DNA of 64,000 nucleotides from Treponema sp. (GCA_016290335.1 JAEETM010000006.1:12729-76728), one strand, 5' to 3'; shown: positions 1 through 9,264, numbered from the stretch's first letter. Numbers and translations: made by a program. Notes: a model not told the origin generated them from the letters alone.

Positions 1-123
1 GTCGTAAATGATATCGCAAAATTCAAGAGCCTTTGCAGCTGCATTATTGCCAACCGCTATGATAAAGCGCTGGATGATGTGCGGGATAAAGTATATACGA
101 GAGATTTATTCAGAAGAGACTGA
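1..123 (+). CDS. UDP-glucose/nucleotide-sugar dehydrogenase, C-terminal 40 residues (partial)
   Basis: Frame 1 is open from the window edge to a TGA at 121-123. Its last residues (IIANRYD, then [10 protein letters not shown]) are almost the same as the end of the full dehydrogenase at 27095-28639, so this is the tail of a paralogous UDP-glucose 6-dehydrogenase making UDP-glucuronate. A UDP-glucuronate 4-epimerase follows 66 bp downstream, the same order as in the second copy. Whether this copy also carries an N-terminal XRE domain cannot be seen, because the 5' part lies outside the window. Confidence 0.85.
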   Translation, partial: VVNDIAKFKSLCSCIIANRYDKALDDVRDKVYTRDLFRRD

Positions 124-189
124 TCGGGACACTAAAGATTTTTTTAATAACAATACAACAATTGTTTAAAAGCAAGGAGACAGAATCCC

Positions 190-1275
190 ATGGGCAAAAC
201 CCACGTTTCCCTTACCGGTAAAACCATTCTTGTCACCGGTTCCCCCGGGTTCATCGGTGCGAATCTGGTACTGCGCCTGCTGAAGGAAATGGACGGCGGT
301 ACCGTAATCAGCTTCGACAGCATGAACGACTATTACGACCCGACGCTGAAGGAATACCGGCTCGCCCTGATTGAAAAAGCGGCTGCCAGCTCACCGGTAA
401 CGCATCTTTTCGTAAAAGGCAATCTGGTGGATAAAACGTTGATAAACGAAATCTTTGCCAAATACCGCCCTGCAATTGTGGTAAATCTGGCAGCCCAGGC
501 AGGTGTACGGTATTCCATCGACCACCCGGATGCATATATAGAGAGCAATATTATCGGGTTCTATAACATTCTGGAAGCCTGCCGCCACAGCTGCGGCGGA
601 GGAAACGGCGGTGTGGAGCATCTGGTATACGCCTCTTCAAGTTCCGTGTACGGGGGAAACCAAAAAGTGCCTTTCAGCGCAGAAGATAAAACGGACAGTC
701 CCGTTTCCCTGTACGCCGCCACAAAAAAAAGCAATGAGCTGCTGGCCCATTGCTATTCCAAGCTGTACAATATTCCCGCTACGGGTTTACGTTTCTTTAC
801 CGTGTACGGCCCTGCCGGAAGGCCGGATATGTTCTATTATTCCGCCACACAAAAGCTGGCAGCCGGTCAGTCCATTCAGATTTTCAACTACGGCAACTGC
901 AAACGGGACTTCACCTATATCGATGATATTGTGGAAGGCGTGCTGCGCGTAATGCAGGGGGCACCGGAAAAACGGACCGGCGAAGACGGGCTGCCCCTGC
1001 CGCCTCACGCCGTTTACAACATCGGCGGCGGCACCCCGGAAAACCTGCCCGACTTTTTAACCACGTTACAGCAGGAACTGGTCCGGGCCAACGTACTGCC
1101 CCCGGATTATGACTTTGCGGGTCATCAGGAATTAGTCGGCATGCAGCCGGGAGATGTGCCTGTCACCTTCGCGGACAGCACAGCGCTGGAGGAGGATTAC
1201 GGTTTTAAACCCGGCATCTGTATCCGGGACGGTCTGCGGAAATTCGCAGAGTGGTACAGGGAATATTATAAATAA
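190..1275 (+). CDS. UDP-glucuronate 4-epimerase-like NAD-dependent epimerase (copy 1)
   Basis: Extended SDR of 361 residues, predicted to interconvert UDP-glucuronate and UDP-galacturonate in the cytoplasm. The Rossmann motif TGSPGFIGAN lies near residue 17, an ASSSSVYGG serine block precedes the catalytic YAATK (Tyr-x3-Lys), and the TVYGPAGRPDMF stretch is typical of the GAE/Cap1J group. An AAGGAGA ribosome site sits about 10 bases before the ATG. It lies directly after the dehydrogenase tail, which would supply UDP-glucuronate. A close paralog is at 28644-29735. The family assignment is firm; the exact sugar is inferred from the dehydrogenase partner. Confidence 0.9.
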   Translation: MGKTHVSLTGKTILVTGSPGFIGANLVLRLLKEMDGGTVISFDSMNDYYDPTLKEYRLALIEKAAASSPVTHLFVKGNLVDKTLINEIFAKYRPAIVVNLAAQAGVRYSIDHPDAYIESNIIGFYNILEACRHSCGGGNGGVEHLVYASSSSVYGGNQKVPFSAEDKTDSPVSLYAATKKSNELLAHCYSKLYNIPATGLRFFTVYGPAGRPDMFYYSATQKLAAGQSIQIFNYGNCKRDFTYIDDIVEGVLRVMQGAPEKRTGEDGLPLPPHAVYNIGGGTPENLPDFLTTLQQELVRANVLPPDYDFAGHQELVGMQPGDVPVTFADSTALEEDYGFKPGICIRDGLRKFAEWYREYYK

Positions 1276-1305
1276 TACGTGCCTCATCGCAACCGCCGGG
1301 ACATA

Positions 1306-2421
1306 TTACTTTTGAAATAACTCTTCCACTTTTTTCAGCGCGGCCGCAATCACCTGGTCCATATCATAATATTTATACTCACCCAGGCGGCCGCCGAAAA
1401 TGACCTTCTCTTCCTTTTCAGCCAGTGCCTTATAGGAAGCATACAGCGCGCTGTTACGCTTGTCGTTCACCGGATAGTAGGGTTCGTCGCCGGGTTTCCA
1501 CTCGGAACTGAACTCCCGGCTGATGACTGTCTTAGGCAAATCATTGCCTTTTTCATCCTTGCCGAACGTAAACCATTTATGCTCAATGATGCGGGTCCAG
1601 GGCGTTTCGCGGTCCGTGTAGTTTATAATCGCATTCCCCTGAAAGTTAGGCATATCCAACAATTCCGTTTCAAACCGTACCGAGCGGTATTCCAGATACC
1701 CCAACTCATAGTTAAAATACGCATCAACCGGTCCGGTATAAACTATCTTTTCCGCCTGGATATTCCAGGCTTTTTTATTTATCAGGTAATCCTCATTCAG
1801 GTGTACTTCGATTCCCTCAAGCATCCGGGCAACCATCTTCGTATAACCACCTGCCGGAATACCCTGATATAACGCGTTGAAATAATTATTATCAAAGGTC
1901 AGACGAACAGGCAGCCGGTTGATGATAAAAGCCGGCAGGTCTTTACAGTCTCTGCCCCACTGTTTCTCCGTATAACCCTTAATCAGCTTTTCAAAAATAT
2001 CGCGCCCCACCAGTGAAATGGCCTGTTCTTCCAGATTCCGCGGCGCGCCGGCAATCTCTTTCCGCTGCTCTTCTATTTTCGCCGCGGCTTCCCCCGGTGT
2101 CACCACACCCCACATCTTATTAAATGTATACATGTTAAACGGAAGGGAATACAACTCCCCCTTAAAATTTGCCAACGAACTGTTAGTGAAACGGTTAAAC
2201 ACCGTAAAAACCTGCAAATAGTCCCATACCCTTTTATCGTTGGTGTGGAAAATATGGGGACCGTACTTATGAACGTGAATCCCCTCTACGGTTTCCGTGT
2301 ATACATTGCCCGCAATGGCAGAACGTTTATCAATGACCAGAACTTTTTTCCCCGCAGCGTGTAGTTTTTGCGCCATCACCGCGCCGTAAAGACCGGCGCC
2401 TACAATCAGATAATCATACAT
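1306..2421 (-). CDS. glf: UDP-galactopyranose mutase
   Basis: Flavoenzyme of 371 residues converting UDP-galactopyranose to UDP-galactofuranose. The N-terminal FAD-binding motif VGAGLYGAVMA, the early GNVYTE and HKYGPHIFHT segments, and the C-terminal GGRLGEYKYYDMDQ block are characteristic. The length is normal for bacterial Glf. It is the last gene of the leftward group and converges with the epimerase at 190-1275 across only 30 bp. It implies galactofuranose in the polymer, presumably used by one of the GT2 enzymes nearby. Confidence 0.95.
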   Translation of the reverse strand: MYDYLIVGAGLYGAVMAQKLHAAGKKVLVIDKRSAIAGNVYTETVEGIHVHKYGPHIFHTNDKRVWDYLQVFTVFNRFTNSSLANFKGELYSLPFNMYTFNKMWGVVTPGEAAAKIEEQRKEIAGAPRNLEEQAISLVGRDIFEKLIKGYTEKQWGRDCKDLPAFIINRLPVRLTFDNNYFNALYQGIPAGGYTKMVARMLEGIEVHLNEDYLINKKAWNIQAEKIVYTGPVDAYFNYELGYLEYRSVRFETELLDMPNFQGNAIINYTDRETPWTRIIEHKWFTFGKDEKGNDLPKTVISREFSSEWKPGDEPYYPVNDKRNSALYASYKALAEKEEKVIFGGRLGEYKYYDMDQVIAAALKKVEELFQK

Positions 2422-2530
2422 AGGCCTTATTTATCTCCCAAACATCTTTCGTTTGAATGAACATTCCGGGCTGCGTTTCCGCTGAGTCCGGGTTCAGGAA
2501 ACCGGTTCCCAAATTACCGGACAGGCGGTT

Positions 2531-3955
2531 TCACCGCCCGCCCTTATTTTTCAGCCGGTTCCGGATCATCGACATATAGCTGTTCATCTGGGCCTGTCTG
2601 TTCAGCCGCCCCAGATTTTCTTTATGATATCTCCTTGCCAGCACCACATTATCTGTCTCGTGTATCCTGAGCCCTGCATCCCGAACCCTCAAGACCCATT
2701 GAGCCGTTTCAGACGTGGGCATGCTTTCATCATACTGCCCGACAACATCAAAAAGTTCCCTTTTCAGCAACATACAGCCGGCCAGCATCCTTCTGTAGGG
2801 TTCCGGATTTATTTTCAGCTTTGACGCTTCTTCTTCCGTCAGATCCGGCGAAATAAAATCCCTGCAAAGCGCGCTGACCAGCATTGCTTCCGGATCCTGC
2901 AGCGCCGTTTCCATCATGAGGTCAATGGCGCCGGACAGAAAATAGTCATCGGCATCCAGATAAAGAATATATCTTCCCTGCGCGCATCGATATGCGTCAT
3001 TTCTGGTTGAGGCCTGCCCCTTGTGGCAACGGGTTACAAAGGTAACCGGCAGTTTCTCCTTTTCATCTGCCGCCACATCAGCAGAATCCCTGTCACTTTC
3101 ACACTCTTCCATAAACCGGCTGATAACATTAAAGCTATTATCGGCGGAACCATCATTCACAATGACCAGTTCACAGGAATATTTGTCTGAAACACAGCTT
3201 TCTGTCGCTTCTCTTACATATTTTTCAGCATTAAAGACCGGTATCAGAATACTCACGTCATACCTGCATGCTTCTTCCAGCCTCTTGCGTCTGATCCCCC
3301 GCATAAAAGCGTCAATGACCCGTTCTTTTCTTCCGCTCATCACAGCGCCGGCTGACAGACCGCTGTCCAAAATATGCCGCACATATAACGGGGCCTCCAA
3401 GAACAAGCTTTTGCAGCCTGCTGTTTTTACGCGAACCAGCCACTCCGTGTCTTCACGGATCCGCAAACTTTCATCAAGCAAGCCTAATTCTTCAAATACT
3501 CCTCTTTTTATGAGGGCAGTCCGGAAATGAATTTTATCTTTTACGGCCATCGCTGCCAGTTGTTCTGTCCTCTCCGTTTTCTCATCCATTACCGTCCGGT
3601 TGCCTGTCAAAACAATCTGCGCTTCCGGATGCAACGCAAAACAGGCAAGCTGTTTTTCCAACTTGCTTTCTTCCCATTCGTCATCTGCGTCGCAAAAGCC
3701 GATATATGCGCCTCTTGCGAGTTTTATGCCGATATTCCTGGCAACGGCCGGTCCGCCATTAACAGTACTCCGCACCAGAACGACCCGGTCATCTTTTTGA
3801 TATTCTCTGACCAGCAGGGCAAACGTCCCGTCTGTGGAAGCATCATCCACTACGATCAGTTCCATATTCTGATCTAACTGACGAAGAATACTTTCAACAC
3901 AGCGGATAACGTATTCGCAGCCGTTGTATACGGGCACAACCACTGATACTTTCAT
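2531..3955 (-). CDS. Glycosyltransferase with two tandem GT2 domains
   Basis: Protein of 474 residues with two complete GT-A folds. The first begins at the N-terminus (VSVVVPVYNG, then VVDDASTDGTF and a CDADDEW metal motif). The second begins near residue 230 (VSILIPVFNA, then IVNDGSADNSF and YLDADDYF). Each half keeps the nucleotide-binding Asp and the DxD-like acidic motif, so both may be active, adding two sugars in turn or making a bipartite linkage. GGAGG lies 4 bases before the ATG. The product is cytoplasmic, with no membrane segment. The acceptor and sugars cannot be read from sequence. Confidence 0.88.
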   Translation of the reverse strand: MKVSVVVPVYNGCEYVIRCVESILRQLDQNMELIVVDDASTDGTFALLVREYQKDDRVVLVRSTVNGGPAVARNIGIKLARGAYIGFCDADDEWEESKLEKQLACFALHPEAQIVLTGNRTVMDEKTERTEQLAAMAVKDKIHFRTALIKRGVFEELGLLDESLRIREDTEWLVRVKTAGCKSLFLEAPLYVRHILDSGLSAGAVMSGRKERVIDAFMRGIRRKRLEEACRYDVSILIPVFNAEKYVREATESCVSDKYSCELVIVNDGSADNSFNVISRFMEECESDRDSADVAADEKEKLPVTFVTRCHKGQASTRNDAYRCAQGRYILYLDADDYFLSGAIDLMMETALQDPEAMLVSALCRDFISPDLTEEEASKLKINPEPYRRMLAGCMLLKRELFDVVGQYDESMPTSETAQWVLRVRDAGLRIHETDNVVLARRYHKENLGRLNRQAQMNSYMSMIRNRLKNKGGR

Positions 3956-3980
3956 AATACCTCCGTAATGAATGCATCTC

Positions 3981-4994
3981 TCATAACATTCCCACCCATT
4001 CTCTCAGGTATTCCGCATTGCGTCTGATATCATCCGTCAGCTTAAAATCAAATGCCGGTAATTTCCGCAGCAACTGCATCATTCCGAAAAAAATATCCCT
4101 GTTTTTCAGTTCCCTGTTCTGATATGACGTGGACGACAGCAGAGGTATCAGCTTTCTCACATCCGGATTTCTGCTGATTTCCGGCAGTTCCGCATGGGCA
4201 ATGTGGGGGATAATAACGGCGTAAAGGGGAAGACTGTCTACTATCTGACTGCCAAAGGACTCTAACCGGACAAGGCTCTTATCCCGTTCTCTGCTGGACC
4301 AGAAAACACCTTTCTTATACTCCGGCAGCCTGGCAAGCATGTCTTCTTTCAGGTATCCCGTAGAATACAACCGAACCGCAACCGGTCTTTCTTCCATTTT
4401 CACCAGCAGATAATCATCCGAAAGAAATTCCATGCCGGCGAGCAACGCCGACATGGAAAGAGTCGATTTCCCGCTGCCGCCGGCACCGGATATGAGCACA
4501 CCTTTCCCCTTTGTTCCTATGGCTGCGCTGTGTAAAAAAGTATAACCCTTCCGCTGGGCCCACCAGCTAAATTCCATATGCAGCGGATGCGATATAAAGT
4601 TGTCAATCGAATGCTTATCCTGGCACAGCCAAATATATGTTTCATCATATTCAGCGGAATACAGGCTGAAAAAGCCGAACTCAACAGATGCCGCCAGCCT
4701 TCCTTCTTCACAACTGTATATGTACCTTCCCTCTGCCCTTGCCAGCTGTTCCGGAAGAAAATGAACCAGCGCGTCCGTGTCTCCCAAAAAACAGTAAAAC
4801 GTTTCATGTTTGTGATCATCATTATTCGGATGAAACAGATGCCGGAGCGAAGAAAACAACAGCGGGGGCGGCATAAAACCTGCACAACAGAGATGGATTC
4901 CATTCCCATCAACCTCAAAAAAGCAGTCATGAGTATGCTGTGCTTCCTCTACCATTAAGCGCAAATCGCGTACCAACGAGCTGAACAGACTCAT
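3981..4994 (-). CDS. HPr kinase-like P-loop protein
   Basis: Protein of 337 residues whose C-terminal half resembles the HPr kinase/phosphorylase catalytic core: LHSAAIG near residue 164, Walker A GAGGSGKS at 170-177, and FLSDD near 190-194 matching the acidic Walker-B-like region. The N-terminal ~140 residues are not recognisable. Such HprK-related proteins occur beside PqqD-like proteins, in phosphorylated lasso-peptide clusters and in polysaccharide-linked systems. The start codon overlaps the upstream GT8 stop by 4 bp, and PqqD is one gene further up, so all three are translationally coupled. It probably phosphorylates a peptide or sugar hydroxyl; the true substrate is unknown. Confidence 0.75.
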   Translation of the reverse strand: MSLFSSLVRDLRLMVEEAQHTHDCFFEVDGNGIHLCCAGFMPPPLLFSSLRHLFHPNNDDHKHETFYCFLGDTDALVHFLPEQLARAEGRYIYSCEEGRLAASVEFGFFSLYSAEYDETYIWLCQDKHSIDNFISHPLHMEFSWWAQRKGYTFLHSAAIGTKGKGVLISGAGGSGKSTLSMSALLAGMEFLSDDYLLVKMEERPVAVRLYSTGYLKEDMLARLPEYKKGVFWSSRERDKSLVRLESFGSQIVDSLPLYAVIIPHIAHAELPEISRNPDVRKLIPLLSSTSYQNRELKNRDIFFGMMQLLRKLPAFDFKLTDDIRRNAEYLREWVGML

Positions 4995-5866
4995 TTCTTC
5001 ATCATCCCCTGCCTGTCATACAAAGCCTTTAGTCGGAAATAGGACATTCTTTTAATAACTGCCATTTCGCCGAAGCACGTTTTATACCACGCCAGCCATT
5101 CATCCGCGAAATGGATATCACTAAATTTCCAGGGTTTGGCTTCCCCGGAAAAATGTACGATAGCCGCATTACTTTTGGCTTTCGCAAAATCGTCCTGATT
5201 TGTTATGCAGTGAATCATACAATTGAATTTCCGGTATTCTTCAAGTTTCACTTTCCCGTCAAATAACAGGTTGACAACATCCTGCCCGGGGAAAAGATAT
5301 CTTTCTGTTTTTCCGGATGCCACAAGCCGGTTTATCTTTTCTTTTGTTATTTCCTTACGGCATTCCGGCAGATTCAGAAGCATAACTCCTGCATTGCAAT
5401 AATTTTCAGGTTGCCGGAGTTTAAGACTTCTGGCATTGTTATAAATCAGGTTCTGCATGGCCGGACCATATCCGCAGGCGATGGCCATGTTTTCCTCAAA
5501 CCGGGAATAATAAAACAGCCCTATATCTTTCCTTACGATAATATCCCCATCCAGCCAGAGTATACGCTCCATATCCTTGGGCAGGTATTCCGCCGCAAGC
5601 AGCCGGTAATAGGTTTCTTTGGAAATATACGGTTTTGTTTTGGCTGAGACAAACGGGTCATCCGGCAGATGCAGCCTCTCATAGCCGGCGTGAAAACGTC
5701 GGACACAGTCTGCTATTCTTTCGTTCATGGAGTCCGAAAGGTTTGCTTCAAGCATATAAACCGTGTGCTCTTTTTCTGCATTACATGGATTCGTTGAAAA
5801 CAGAGAAGTCAGCATCACCATAAGCGGCATACCGTAATGATCGTTGCAGCTTACCAGGATGTTCAT
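4991..5866 (-). CDS. Glycosyltransferase family 8
   Basis: GT-A enzyme of 291 residues. The N-terminal ILVSCNDHYGMPLMVMLTSL and the metal-binding LWLDGDIIV (DGD at about 106-108) are typical of retaining GT8 transferases of the LgtC/RfaJ type, which use UDP-glucose or UDP-galactose. The C-terminal IVHFSGEAKPW matches the conserved HFxGxxKPW block. It sits between the PqqD-like gene (4 bp overlap upstream) and the HPr-kinase-like gene (4 bp overlap downstream), which suggests it acts on the same substrate as they do. That link is an inference from coupling only. Confidence 0.88.
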   Translation of the reverse strand: MNILVSCNDHYGMPLMVMLTSLFSTNPCNAEKEHTVYMLEANLSDSMNERIADCVRRFHAGYERLHLPDDPFVSAKTKPYISKETYYRLLAAEYLPKDMERILWLDGDIIVRKDIGLFYYSRFEENMAIACGYGPAMQNLIYNNARSLKLRQPENYCNAGVMLLNLPECRKEITKEKINRLVASGKTERYLFPGQDVVNLLFDGKVKLEEYRKFNCMIHCITNQDDFAKAKSNAAIVHFSGEAKPWKFSDIHFADEWLAWYKTCFGEMAVIKRMSYFRLKALYDRQGMMKK

Positions 5867-6282
5867 GATTTTTTATGCGGCCAGCCGGCCTCTTCGTCTA
5901 CCTCATGGATGGGATCCACCGTTAACAGATCTGCGACATCCGTAAAAACTTCGCAGGACAGTTCCGGTATTTTTTCGCTGTCGATTGCCGCAACATACTG
6001 CTCTGCGTTTCCTTCAGTATTTCCGCCGGGAATGATGATTCCAAGTGCTGTCATTCGTTCCACAAACCTGTTAACGTGTTCAGATACGTTACAAGCCTCT
6101 CCCCCGTACCTGCTGCAAAATGCCTGCGCTAAATCCTCTGTGCTGCACCCTTCTGTCAGTGCTTTTAACACAATGGAAGATGCTTTGTCAAAGGAATAAT
6201 ACTCTCCATTAACATGATTCAGTACGATGTACTGGCCATCCGCAAAATCCGCGAAAACTTTTTTTTCATTAAAAATAAACAT
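5863..6282 (-). CDS. PqqD-family peptide-binding protein
   Basis: Small protein of 139 residues. Residues 1-95 fit the PqqD winged-helix fold: a beta-strand start ending in YIVLNHVNGEYYSFD, then IVLKALTEGCSTEDLAQAF and a helix ending in a GIIIPG turn. PqqD-like domains bind leader peptides of ribosomally made peptides; lasso-peptide B1 proteins are one branch. The C-terminal ~45 residues are extra and acidic. A GGGAGGG ribosome site lies 7 bases before the ATG. It is coupled to GT8 and HPr-kinase-like genes downstream and lies 50 bp after the NTP_transf_5 gene. No precursor peptide gene is evident in the small gaps around it. Confidence 0.78.
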   Translation of the reverse strand: MFIFNEKKVFADFADGQYIVLNHVNGEYYSFDKASSIVLKALTEGCSTEDLAQAFCSRYGGEACNVSEHVNRFVERMTALGIIIPGGNTEGNAEQYVAAIDSEKIPELSCEVFTDVADLLTVDPIHEVDEEAGWPHKKS

Positions 6283-6332
6283 GATTTATCCCTCCCGCAA
6301 TTATAATTCCCTGACCGGGAAGCCTAAACAGA

Positions 6333-7475
6333 TTACTTTTTTACCAGTTTAACGAATATTGCCGCGTATCTTTTTAGCAGAGACGGAACTCCGTCGGCAT
6401 GACGCGTTTCACAGAAATACTTCCAGAAACCATAATCAGGATCTATACGTTCAAGTTCCGGGCCATAATAACAATGATACGCAGTCCATGAATATTTCAT
6501 GGAACGCAAAAAATGTCTGACACGATGCTTTTCTTTGTCGCGAGTTTTAATATACTCACGGTATTCTTTGTGTTCGCGGCAAAAATCCATAACTTTCTTG
6601 TGCCATTTTTCATAGGTCCTATCCTGCGGAAAAAACTTTTTTCTGTCACGTTCCGTAAGGATATCCGGAAATACTTCGGAAAAAACGGGCATCAGCCAGG
6701 CAAGGTAATGAGAAGATCCAGTCTCTCTGGCCCGGACGGCCACCTCTTCCCAGTTCCAATATTCCAGCCCGGTCTTTCCAAGAACACTTCTGACGTCTAA
6801 CAGCCATTTTACCTTTCGTTCTGTTTGTATATTTTTTATTAAATCGCGTGCTTTACAGTCTATCACATGTATAAACATGTCAACCGGACTTAAAACCATG
6901 ACATCTGTGCCATTAAAACCTATTGTAACAGCCTTCTCCCACAATCCGGACGCGGCTTCTCCGTGCGTTTTAAAAATCCATTTATGCAAATCAATGGTTT
7001 TTCCTTGTTTCTGTATATGTTGCGCATGTAGAGACACAGCACCGTTTTCCGCAAAAGTATCGGATTCCATCAGACATTTTCTGGCTTCCTCAAAACGGTC
7101 TTCCGGAACCGCCAGGTCAAAATCTGACATCTGCCTTGGCAGATGGGGTGCATAGTAAGCACGCATAGCCATACCTTTTAAAAACAAAACAGGAATATTT
7201 CTTTGCTTTAACAGCAACAACTTCTCGTTCAGCCACGGAACTCCGTATATATTCCGCAGGCGAACCGATTTATATATGCCCTCCAGCCGCGGCCGCAATG
7301 GCTGAGGAAAAAACTGCCAGTTCTGTTTATTCCCCAGAATCGCCAGCAACAACAGAAATTCGATTTTCTCACCGTCAATATCGGTTCCACGCAAAAGGGC
7401 CGAAATCTCCTCTTCAGAATATGCCTCTTCTGAGAACAGCAGTTGCAGTATTTTTTTTTCTTTTACATCAATCAT
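6333..7475 (-). CDS. NTP_transf_5-family nucleotidyltransferase
   Basis: Protein of 380 residues with the polymerase-beta-like core of the NTP_transf_5 family: VLFLKGMAMRAYY near residue 96-108 and MSDFDLAVP with the metal-binding DFD at 118-120. A third acidic position is plausible at TIDLHKW. Members occur beside PqqD-like and HPr-kinase-like genes; in the pseudomycoidin lasso cluster a relative modifies the phosphorylated peptide further. GAGGG lies 5 bases before the ATG. It lies 25 bp after the ABC transporter and 50 bp before PqqD, in one leftward operon. Substrate unknown. Confidence 0.8.
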   Translation of the reverse strand: MIDVKEKKILQLLFSEEAYSEEEISALLRGTDIDGEKIEFLLLLAILGNKQNWQFFPQPLRPRLEGIYKSVRLRNIYGVPWLNEKLLLLKQRNIPVLFLKGMAMRAYYAPHLPRQMSDFDLAVPEDRFEEARKCLMESDTFAENGAVSLHAQHIQKQGKTIDLHKWIFKTHGEAASGLWEKAVTIGFNGTDVMVLSPVDMFIHVIDCKARDLIKNIQTERKVKWLLDVRSVLGKTGLEYWNWEEVAVRARETGSSHYLAWLMPVFSEVFPDILTERDRKKFFPQDRTYEKWHKKVMDFCREHKEYREYIKTRDKEKHRVRHFLRSMKYSWTAYHCYYGPELERIDPDYGFWKYFCETRHADGVPSLLKRYAAIFVKLVKK

Positions 7476-7500
7476 CGCAGCCCTCTTTCGCTACTTTCCT

Positions 7501-9183
7501 TTATTTAGATTCTGACGGGATCAGTTTCCCGTCAACCACTTTATAAATGATATCGCAATCAGCCAGAACACCTGACTTATGTGCAATAATCACCATTGTC
7601 TTTTTACCATGCAGATGATTCACTGCATCGATAATTGCCGCTTCTGTTTCCAAATCCAGGGCAGATGTTGCTTCATCAAACACCAGGATGTCAGGTTTTC
7701 TGTAAAGAGCTCTGGCTATGCCGATACGCTGAATCTGCCCCCCGGAAAGACGTATCCCTCTTTCTCCTACCCGGGTATCCAGTTTCTCCGGGACAGATTG
7801 GAAGTATTCGGCAATCTGGGCTTCTTCCAGACATTCCCAGACCAACTCGTCGTTAATCTTTTCCGGATCAGTCCCAAACGCCACATTCGCCCGCACTGAA
7901 TCATCGAGTATAAAAGTAAACTGCGGAATATAGCCTATAGCGTCACTTCGCAGAATCACTTCTCCGGAATCCGGTTCAAGAATACCCAGCATAATATCCG
8001 CAAACGTAGTTTTTCCGGCGCCGGATACACCACTGATCCCTATCATTTCTCCTTTCTTTGCCTGAAAGGAAATACGGTCGAGAATGGTTTTTTCTGTTCC
8101 CGGATAGGAAAATGAGACGTCTTTGAACATAATATCGTATACCCCGCTCCCGAACAGAGGCATTACAGTATATTTATTGTTTTGCGCCAATTCTGCTTTA
8201 CGATTATCTTCTTCCAACGGAGCTGTAATATTGTTAAGCGCCGGCATGTTATACACAACAGATGCCACCGTTGACGTCAGCCGGTTGGCCGCCGGCATAA
8301 GTTTAATGGCAACCATGGCAAAAGCGCTTACCGCCGGCAGAAGGGATCCCAGTGTTTTACCAAAAAACATCAACAGGACCAGGATCCCCAGCATACCGCA
8401 AACAAAAACCATTTCAATAAATGGCCTTGGAACATTGCCCAGTACCTGGCGAATCCTTTCTCCATCACGGATTTGTTCCCCTGCATCATGAATCTTTTCG
8501 GCAATAAAATCCTCGGCATGCATGTGCTTTATTTCTTTAATACCCGCAAATCCCTGACCGACCCACCTGCTTCGCACCCTTTCGCCGGCCATTACTATAC
8601 TCCCGGCATCGTGAAGCCTGGGCCTTATAAACCGGCCCATGATAACCACTGTAATAATAATATTCAGCATTACACAAATGCTCATTAACGGGTCAATAAT
8701 AAACAGGGTCAGAAGCAGGATAACAGATACCACAAATTCCGCGACCATTGTCAGTACATGTTGCAGAACCTGGAACACCTTATTAAGATCTGAAACAAGA
8801 AGTTTATGCATATCGGCAGAATTTTTATTGAGATAATATGCATATGGCTTATTTAAGAATATCCTGACCAGACGGTTCTGCGTTTCCAGTTTGCACTGAC
8901 TGATAAATTTTGCCTGCAGATTGTATTCGAAGATTAAGTAAACAGTCTTGGTCACATAAATTATTAGTAACACACCCATACACGCCATCGCAAACCGGGA
9001 AGGGGAAGAAAAACCAAGGTCATAAAATAACCTGCCCAACAAAGGAATTTTATGCATAAAGTCATCCCGGGTAATGACTGCCACAAACGGAACAATAACA
9101 GAAATCCCGAAAGCCTCCAGAAAAGCGCCTATAAGCATTATAAAAAATAAAACTACGATATGTGTTTTCTGTTCTTTTGTCAA
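7501..9183 (-). CDS. PglK/MsbA-type ABC exporter (copy 1), probably N-terminally shortened
   Basis: Fused exporter of 560 residues. The membrane domain starts with a hydrophobic segment (GAFLEAFGISVIVPFV) very like PglK lipid-oligosaccharide flippases. The ATPase domain has Walker A GVSGAGKTT, signature LSGGQIQR and Walker B ILVFDEATSALD. It is closely similar to copy 2 at 18001-19710. The start used here is a TTG. Alignment with copy 2 shows the likely original start is TTG at 9219, followed after seven codons by an in-frame TAA (9196-9198) where copy 2 has Gln. Reinitiation at 9183 would lose about 12 residues before the first membrane helix. It may export a glycolipid or the product of the PqqD block. 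Confidence 0.85.
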   Translation of the reverse strand: MTKEQKTHIVVLFFIMLIGAFLEAFGISVIVPFVAVITRDDFMHKIPLLGRLFYDLGFSSPSRFAMACMGVLLIIYVTKTVYLIFEYNLQAKFISQCKLETQNRLVRIFLNKPYAYYLNKNSADMHKLLVSDLNKVFQVLQHVLTMVAEFVVSVILLLTLFIIDPLMSICVMLNIIITVVIMGRFIRPRLHDAGSIVMAGERVRSRWVGQGFAGIKEIKHMHAEDFIAEKIHDAGEQIRDGERIRQVLGNVPRPFIEMVFVCGMLGILVLLMFFGKTLGSLLPAVSAFAMVAIKLMPAANRLTSTVASVVYNMPALNNITAPLEEDNRKAELAQNNKYTVMPLFGSGVYDIMFKDVSFSYPGTEKTILDRISFQAKKGEMIGISGVSGAGKTTFADIMLGILEPDSGEVILRSDAIGYIPQFTFILDDSVRANVAFGTDPEKINDELVWECLEEAQIAEYFQSVPEKLDTRVGERGIRLSGGQIQRIGIARALYRKPDILVFDEATSALDLETEAAIIDAVNHLHGKKTMVIIAHKSGVLADCDIIYKVVDGKLIPSESK

Positions 9184-9264
9184 AAGGATTTTCAGTTACT
9201 TTACAAAATACCGAATCAAGATAGAACCTTTCCCGATATATAAACAGATAAAAACGGACACATA

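Noticed and set aside
6283..6332. Gaps around the PqqD-like gene searched for a short lasso or other RiPP precursor
   Set aside because: The gaps (50, 25 and about 80 bp) are too short or lack a start codon with ribosome site; no precursor can be supported in this window.
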